Source of the DNA: Pomphorhynchus laevis
Taxonomy: Eukaryota; Acanthocephala; Palaeacanthocephala; Echinorhynchida; Pomphorhynchidae
Assembly: GCA_012934845.2 (NCBI GenBank)
Contig: WNNJ02003641.1
Coordinates: 186,001 to 250,000 of the forward strand
Direction of reading: 5' to 3'
DNA length: 64,000 bases
The notes under the pieces: generated by a model
What the model saw: the letters and a program-made list of their open reading frames with translations, nothing else
Database searches by the model: none
Told to the model about the DNA's origin: nothing
Position numbers and translations under genes: made by a program
In this document: positions 59,110 through 64,000 of the stretch, in pieces
How the letters are laid out: the number at the start of each line of letters is the position of its first letter
How positions within the stretch are numbered: the stretch's first letter is position 1

Positions 59110-59350
59110 TTATTTTTAAATGCGTTCCTTCTGATGACCTCTTTTCCTTATTCAAATACATCGTATATTATTTTTTATTCAAATCTTTAAAATTGATTTT
59201 TATTTAAAATTACAATTATAAATTTTATCGTTATATAAATATAAATTGCATAAAATCTTATATAATTATTTATTATTTAAAATTAATTATCTTTATTTTT
59301 AATTCATATATAGTATAAAATACGTAAACTCAATTATCTCATTAAATTTG
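59110..59350 (+). repeat. Family R copy
   Basis: TTCCTTCTGATGACCTCTTT, then TACATCGTATATTATTTTTT and the tail reaching ATAAAATACGTAAACTCAAT. It interrupts the flanking repeat that resumes at about 59380. Confidence 0.75.
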
Positions 59351-60029
59351 TTCTACTGACAAGTTATTATTGACCTGTAGACTTTGTTCTCGGTAATATA
59401 ACTTTTGTCAGAAATACTGAAATTATGTATTTTTGATACGAATATTATTTTCCTGCCAATTTTCATGCAAGGTTAATTAATGTTTTCTATTTATTATCAT
59501 GGATTAGTATATATCAACAAAATATTATAATCTTAAATTTAAAATATATAAATCAATAAAATATTATTAAAAACAAATTTAAATTATTTAAGCGAAAAAA
59601 TGTTTTGGATGAATAGAAAGCAATATTATTTGTATACGAATAAGATACGCTAGATCAATTATAATTAATAGAATTATAAATAATTAATAATTTTATATAA
59701 GATTTTACATAGCTAAATATAAATAGTTGATTAATTTTATATATTTTAAATTATTATTACTATTGTGTAACAAGACTCTATTTTAAAATAGTAGAAAAAT
59801 CAAGAAGAATCAAATGCAATTGTACAAAGATTTCAAGAGAATTGTTATCTAAAAAAATATTTCAATTTATTTTCCATTAATTCATAATCCTTGACTTGTA
59901 ATGATTTTAAATCTCGAATATATTTATCTTTCAGGTATTGATTGTTTCTTTTGAGCAAATTTATTTACACTTATTACTAATTCTGAATATTTAAGTGGTA
60001 ATGAATATGGTAATTTGAAAAAATATAGT
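59351..60029. other. AT-rich spacer with a repeat remnant
   Basis: The start corresponds to 56750-56865. The rest is unassigned AT-rich sequence. Confidence 0.4.
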
Positions 60030-61930
60030 TCTCCAACGAATAAGGTCATGAGATGTGGACAATTGCTGGCGCGATTGCTCCGTGCAGCGGGGTTTTAACA
60101 ACTACCTCGAGTGAAGCAGTAAAATGTCGAGGATAGAATTTGTTGATGTTAATGAAAGGTAGGGGTGGTGGTTTGTGAATAAGATAACCATTCCTAGCTC
60201 TGCGAATTGCTGCATTGATCCAACGACCAGATATGTCGTTGAAATTCTCAAGTATCATGTCATAGCCGTTGTCGATAATACCATCCAGGAGGTCACGGTT
60301 CTTGTGAATCTCCAATGGACGGATTTAGACATTGGCTAGACTGAGGCGTTTAACGGTCTTACAGAGTGAAACTACTAAACATGACATGGCTGGACATGAA
60401 TAGTTCAACAGGAGGGAGCACCTTAAAAAGCACTTAACTAAGGTGAAGAGTCCTTGAGATAAAGTGAAGTGAGGTGGGGTTATGTACGGAGTATAGTGGG
60501 AACAAATGTGCTCTGGAATAAATCGATTTATGTCCTGGGGAAGACGGATAGACCGCGTCTCTTGAAGGACTATAACATCTGCAACTCTACCGGATAGAAG
60601 TCTAAAGGCAGAAGCACCTCCCGAATTCCACTAAAGGATATTCAGTGAAAAAGGCTCACGAGTACACTGCATTGTGATGGAATATTTGGAAGTGGGATTG
60701 CCGACCTAGAAAGAGCCAGGGACGAGAAGGTTTCCTTTTCCTCCACTAGCACTGTTCAAGGTGGGTACTTGCACGTGGACAGCATCGTCATTTCCCCGAG
60801 CGGCTAATCTATTCCTCTTTAGCATCTTTCCTAACTTTAAAGGGGATGGGATGCGCCGAAGTCCCTTCTTCTTTGACTCAGGAACAGCAATAGGTATAGG
60901 CGAGACCGGATTTGAACTGATGACGGAGAGAAGGGTAGCAATTAAATATTCTACCTTCTTGATGGCCGTCTTGACACGCTCATCCACAATACGAAGTATG
61001 TCGCCGTAAGTCATTTGCGAGGCTGTATGACAAATGTTTCGGTGAACTTCGCCGGCGCTTGCTTGATGAACGAGTTACAATAATTCTTGAAGTGAATGCA
61101 TTTTTATGACAAGGCTGGATGGTTCCCACCGCAGTTCGCACAGATGAGGGGAGCCATACACTTTTCTCCGAAAATTAGTCCCTGACAGTAAGAAGAGCTG
61201 CAAATACCGCATGTTAATTGTTTGCAGCAGCTGGAAGCTCAGTGCCCCACGCGTGGCACTGGTTGCAATGCGGGAAAGTATGTTCATCCGTATTTATAAC
61301 CGAAAACGTAGGTTGTACCCTAAAAAAGGGTTAAAGGCCGTCTTTGAAAGAATCTTTGGCTGTTCTGTTGTGGCGGAACAAAAACCTATAGGCAGAGGGA
61401 AGCCGTTCTTCATCATGGCTGTTCGAAGATTCGATACTTTAAATATAGATTGAAAATATTCTGTCTTTAACTTCTAAGTGACAGGGAAGATTTGAAATTT
61501 TAATTGAAGCCAGTATCGGTCTAACCTGGATTATGCCCATATCCTTAAGTGTAGAATCAAAGAAGTTCACATAGCTTCTTAGTATATCTGGTGTTGCAAA
61601 AGAAATTTTAATATCGGTTTCAAAAATTTAATCGAATTGAACAAAATTCTGTTTGTGTATTTATGGGCAAAATGTCGTAGGAACGTATTAAACAGATTAT
61701 GCCTTTCAATAGGCTTTAATAACTTTATTATAATGAGATTTTTTAACTTTGGGATGGGATTGAGTACTTCCACATCCTCCGTAACAATTGAAACATTACT
61801 GACCTTTTTATCCATCGATTTCGTACTGATTTTAACTTTTCTTGGGCCACTTTCGAAGGAAATTTGAGCTGTTTCCATTGGTAAACTGCAATCCTTTGAA
61901 GCTCCGAAAGTACTTTTCACACTGAACATT
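60030..61930 (-). mobile_element. LINE ORF1 and endonuclease start, decayed
   Basis: Reading from 61930 down the minus strand: ORF1 N-terminal part with NPIPKLKNLIIIKLLKPIER (61929-61579), a zinc-knuckle region around 61130 (CANCGGNHPALS), ORF1 C-terminus (TYGDILRIVDERVKTAIKKV, 61014-60706), then the APE start WNSGGASAFRLLSGRVADVI with VLQETRSIRLPQDI near 60600, and RWINAAIRRARNGYLIHKPP at 60.05-60.3 kb. The order fits a jockey/CR1-group LINE. The same family supplies the fragments at 46.3-48.1 kb. It has stops and frame changes and ends before the RT. Confidence 0.82.
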
Positions 61931-61940
61931 TCACAGCAAA

Positions 61941-61980
61941 ATTGTTTAACAACCTTGTTAACTCGACAAGGTTGTTACAA
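61941..61980. repeat. Short inverted and direct repeats at LINE junction
   Basis: AACAACCTTGT-TAACTCG-ACAAGGTTGTT is a perfect 11-base inverted repeat, and TTGTTTAACTCG phrases continue to about 62040. It marks the 5' junction of the next LINE and may be a scar of insertion. Confidence 0.7.
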
Positions 61981-63529
61981 CCTTGTCGTATCCTTGTTTA
62001 ACTCGTTTAACTCATTTCACAACCTTGTTTAACTCGTCCATCCGCAGTCGTATCTTCCCTTCACACTGGAAATCCGCAATCGTTCGTCCCCTCCTTAAGA
62101 AACAATCGCTCGACCCCTCCCTTCCTTCTAGCTATCGCCCCATTTCACTACTCCCTACTCTTTCGAAGCTCTTAGAACGCCTCATCTTAATACAAATCAA
62201 CGCTTATCTCTCCTCATCCAATCTGTACCCTCCTTTCCAATCCGCTTTCCGCTCTAATCACTCGACAGAAATCGCATGCATAAAAGTGTACAACGACTTA
62301 CTCATTTCTCGAGACAAGGCTCTATATAGTGTTCTCATCTCCCTCGACCTCTCCTCCGCATTCGACATTGTCGACCACTCCGTCCTCCTTTCTCGCCTTC
62401 GTTATGATTACGGATTTTCTTCCTCCTCCGTAGCATGGTTCGCCTCATATCTATCCGACCGTTTCTTTCGCGTCTGGTCTAATTCATCATCCTCCCCTCC
62501 CATCCCTATTTTTTGCGGGGTCCCACAAGGTTCAGTCCTAGGTCCCCTGCTTTTCTCTCTTCTGCTTGGCGATCTATCTCCGTTTATCAAACCTTACTCC
62601 TTTAAGGTCATGCAATACGCCGATGACATTCTAATCTATGCTCATGCACCCGCACATCGCATACACGATATCGGCATTTCTGCCTCCAACTGTCTTTCTT
62701 CTATCTACAAACGTCTCTCCAATCTCCATCTCGTTCTAAACCCCGAAAAGTCCAAAATAATGTGGATCCTTCCCCGTAAACCAAACATATCTCCTCCCAT
62801 TGTATCTTTTGCCTCATCGATCATCCCTATAGTCCACAATCTCACTTTCTTAGGCTTCCATTTTAATGATCACCTTTCCCTTAAACCCTTCGTCCGTGAC
62901 AAGGTCCGCTCGTCTAACTTAATTCTCCGTGACATCCGCCGTATCCGCCCCCTTATCGACTTCCGTTCTTGTATGTCTCTTCTTTCATCGCTTCTTTTCC
63001 CTAAAATCGATTACTGCCTTAGCCTTATCGCCAATTATCCAAAATCCATCATCCTACCCCTACAACGAATAATCAACACCGCCGTTCGAGTGCTCTTTCG
63101 TCTCCGTCGCTTCGACCACACATCTACATATTTTGCCCAACTCTCATGGCCCACCATCCACATCCGCATCAAACTCCGCCTTCTTCTCGTTACTTTTCGT
63201 CTCATCGCTGTCGGCTCCCCATCGTTCATCAACCTTCCTTTCTTAGACGATACTCGCCCCACCTCGCTATCGCTTCGTTCCTGTCATACCCTCTTACTCC
63301 ACGTTCCTAATTACTCCAACAACTACGGTCTCCGATCCTTCCTCGTCGCCGCCTCACTCGCCTGGAATCAACTCCCTCTCAACGTCCGCCGCGCTCCCTC
63401 CTTTTTCACATTCAAACACCTCCTCCGTTCACACCTTCTCGACACCTGATTCACAGTCTTGTTTTGTTGTGGTCATGTAAGCGTGCGCTGGCACGCATTT
63501 GCCACGTTAAAATAAATCGTTTTTTTTAA
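61975..63529 (+). mobile_element. CR1/L2-like LINE insertion, 5'-truncated
   Basis: It consists of the RT frame plus about 75 bases of 3' untranslated sequence (GTGGTCATGTAAGCGTGCGC, GGCACGCATTTGCCACG) ending in AAAATAAATCGTTTTTTTT near 63529. It separates two opposite-strand pieces of an older ORF1 family (ending at 61930 and starting at 63530). No clean target duplication was seen. Confidence 0.8.
61983..63449 (+). CDS. CR1/L2-like LINE reverse transcriptase, long open frame
   Basis: The frame is open for 488 residues to a TGA at 63447. The RT starts with FPSHWKSAIVRPLLKK (about residue 25), YRPISLLPTLSKLLER, LISLDLSSAFDIVDHSVLL (motif A, residues 118-136), GVPQGSVLGPLLF (motif B, 179-191), YADDILIYAH (motif C, 212-221), and then the thumb and C-terminal helices to SLAWNQLPLNVRRAPSFFTF. 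All catalytic Asp residues are present. The sequence is C/T-rich on the plus strand and much GC-richer than the fossils around it, which suggests a recent insertion. There is no clear native start codon: the element is 5'-truncated just inside the RT, without its endonuclease. Confidence 0.93.
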   Translation: MSYPCLTRLTHFTTLFNSSIRSRIFPSHWKSAIVRPLLKKQSLDPSLPSSYRPISLLPTLSKLLERLILIQINAYLSSSNLYPPFQSAFRSNHSTEIACIKVYNDLLISRDKALYSVLISLDLSSAFDIVDHSVLLSRLRYDYGFSSSSVAWFASYLSDRFFRVWSNSSSSPPIPIFCGVPQGSVLGPLLFSLLLGDLSPFIKPYSFKVMQYADDILIYAHAPAHRIHDIGISASNCLSSIYKRLSNLHLVLNPEKSKIMWILPRKPNISPPIVSFASSIIPIVHNLTFLGFHFNDHLSLKPFVRDKVRSSNLILRDIRRIRPLIDFRSCMSLLSSLLFPKIDYCLSLIANYPKSIILPLQRIINTAVRVLFRLRRFDHTSTYFAQLSWPTIHIRIKLRLLLVTFRLIAVGSPSFINLPFLDDTRPTSLSLRSCHTLLLHVPNYSNNYGLRSFLVAASLAWNQLPLNVRRAPSFFTFKHLLRSHLLDT

Positions 63530-64000
63530 ATGAGTTTGAAATCCTTTTGCATATACACGATCAATTATACTTGCATGAGAAATATATATAAACGAGTATT
63601 TGAAAAAATTAGTGAACAATTAAGCATGTCGGAGCTTCAAAGCTCGTTATTTTGCAACGAATTTCAAGCCAACAAGGAAGAAGCGAATGCTCCTGGTCAT
63701 CAATTCTCTTCCAAAGGTAGGACGGACTCACAAGTAAGTGGTGAATTTTGTTTTCTGGACTCGGATAAGGGGATATTACCCCCTATTCCAAAGCTAGCAC
63801 ACTTGTGCATAATAAAGGCGTCAAAACCTATTGAAAAACATAAATTGTTCCAAACGTTTCTTCGTGATTTTATTAGTCTTCACGACTAAAGAGTTATATT
63901 TAACTCTGTTAAGGTTTATCCCAACTCAGTGAAGATTTCTTTTACTAACGCTTCAATATTGGATGAGTATAAGGCTTATTTCGAGGAGCATTATCTGGAT
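63530..64000 (+). pseudogene. LINE ORF1 fragment, running off the window
   Basis: The frame 63530-63889 encodes KRVFEKISEQLSMSELQSSL and then ILPPIPKLAHLCIIKASKPI. The last stretch matches NPIPKLKNLIIIKLLKPIER of the minus-strand ORF1 at 61.6-61.9 kb, so this is the same family in the other orientation. After a stop it goes on with RVIFNSVKVYPNSVKISFTN to the window end. The element continues to the right. Confidence 0.7.

Overview
The window is AT-rich eukaryotic DNA from an invertebrate animal. The evidence is spliced genes, GT/AG introns, a Prospero/PROX homeodomain gene, tRNA-derived SINEs, a mariner transposon and several LINE clades. I cannot fix the phylum: the homeodomain looks PROX-like and several LINE families are of kinds common in marine invertebrates, but neither is decisive. 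Only two host genes are supported, both on the + strand. Nearly everything else is mobile-element remains or simple AT-rich DNA.

Layout. 1-1430: AT-rich satellite with a dimeric monomer of about 126 bp and higher-order structure. 2548-2627: tRNA-like SINE head. 2795-7170: an unrecognised host gene (called gene A here) with two good exons and a probable third; its first visible intron holds an RTE-type LINE fragment (- strand) and three tandem palindromes. 7320-9060: an RTE-type LINE on +. 9193-9415: two SINE bodies head to head. 9680-12340: a long interspersed repeat holding a 249-bp tandem array of hairpin-forming units; a second copy lies at 50455-52240. 12580-14620: array of a recurrent AT-rich repeat (called family R here), which recurs through the window. 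16872-18171: a mariner with TA target duplication, with a paralogous empty site 0.6 kb upstream. 19110-22480: a jockey/I-type LINE. 23100-25080: Penelope-like reverse transcriptase, with further copies near 53.7 and 54.8 kb.

30418-38626 is the main host gene, a prospero/PROX orthologue. Four exons join in phase to give about 348 residues ending in a complete homeo-Prospero domain. Its introns carry a MITE, repeats and a 2.3-kb LINE with a restriction-like endonuclease. A roughly 0.7-kb near-identical direct repeat lies once upstream of the first coding exon and once inside intron 2.

39.4-64 kb is a nested graveyard: short repeats, a Ty3/Gypsy fossil (42381-46316) with only 76-bp LTRs and a CAATG target duplication lying inside an APE-type LINE, duplicated LINE 5' pieces, a SINE, a CR1/jockey LINE 3' end, Penelope-like fragments, a second restriction-like-endonuclease LINE fragment (56.9-58.0 kb), and at the end an open, GC- and pyrimidine-rich CR1/L2-like reverse transcriptase (61983-63449) lying between two oppositely oriented pieces of one LINE ORF1 family.

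The genes do not form an operon or pathway. The biology is two regulatory-looking genes whose introns and flanks have been colonised by successive transposon waves.
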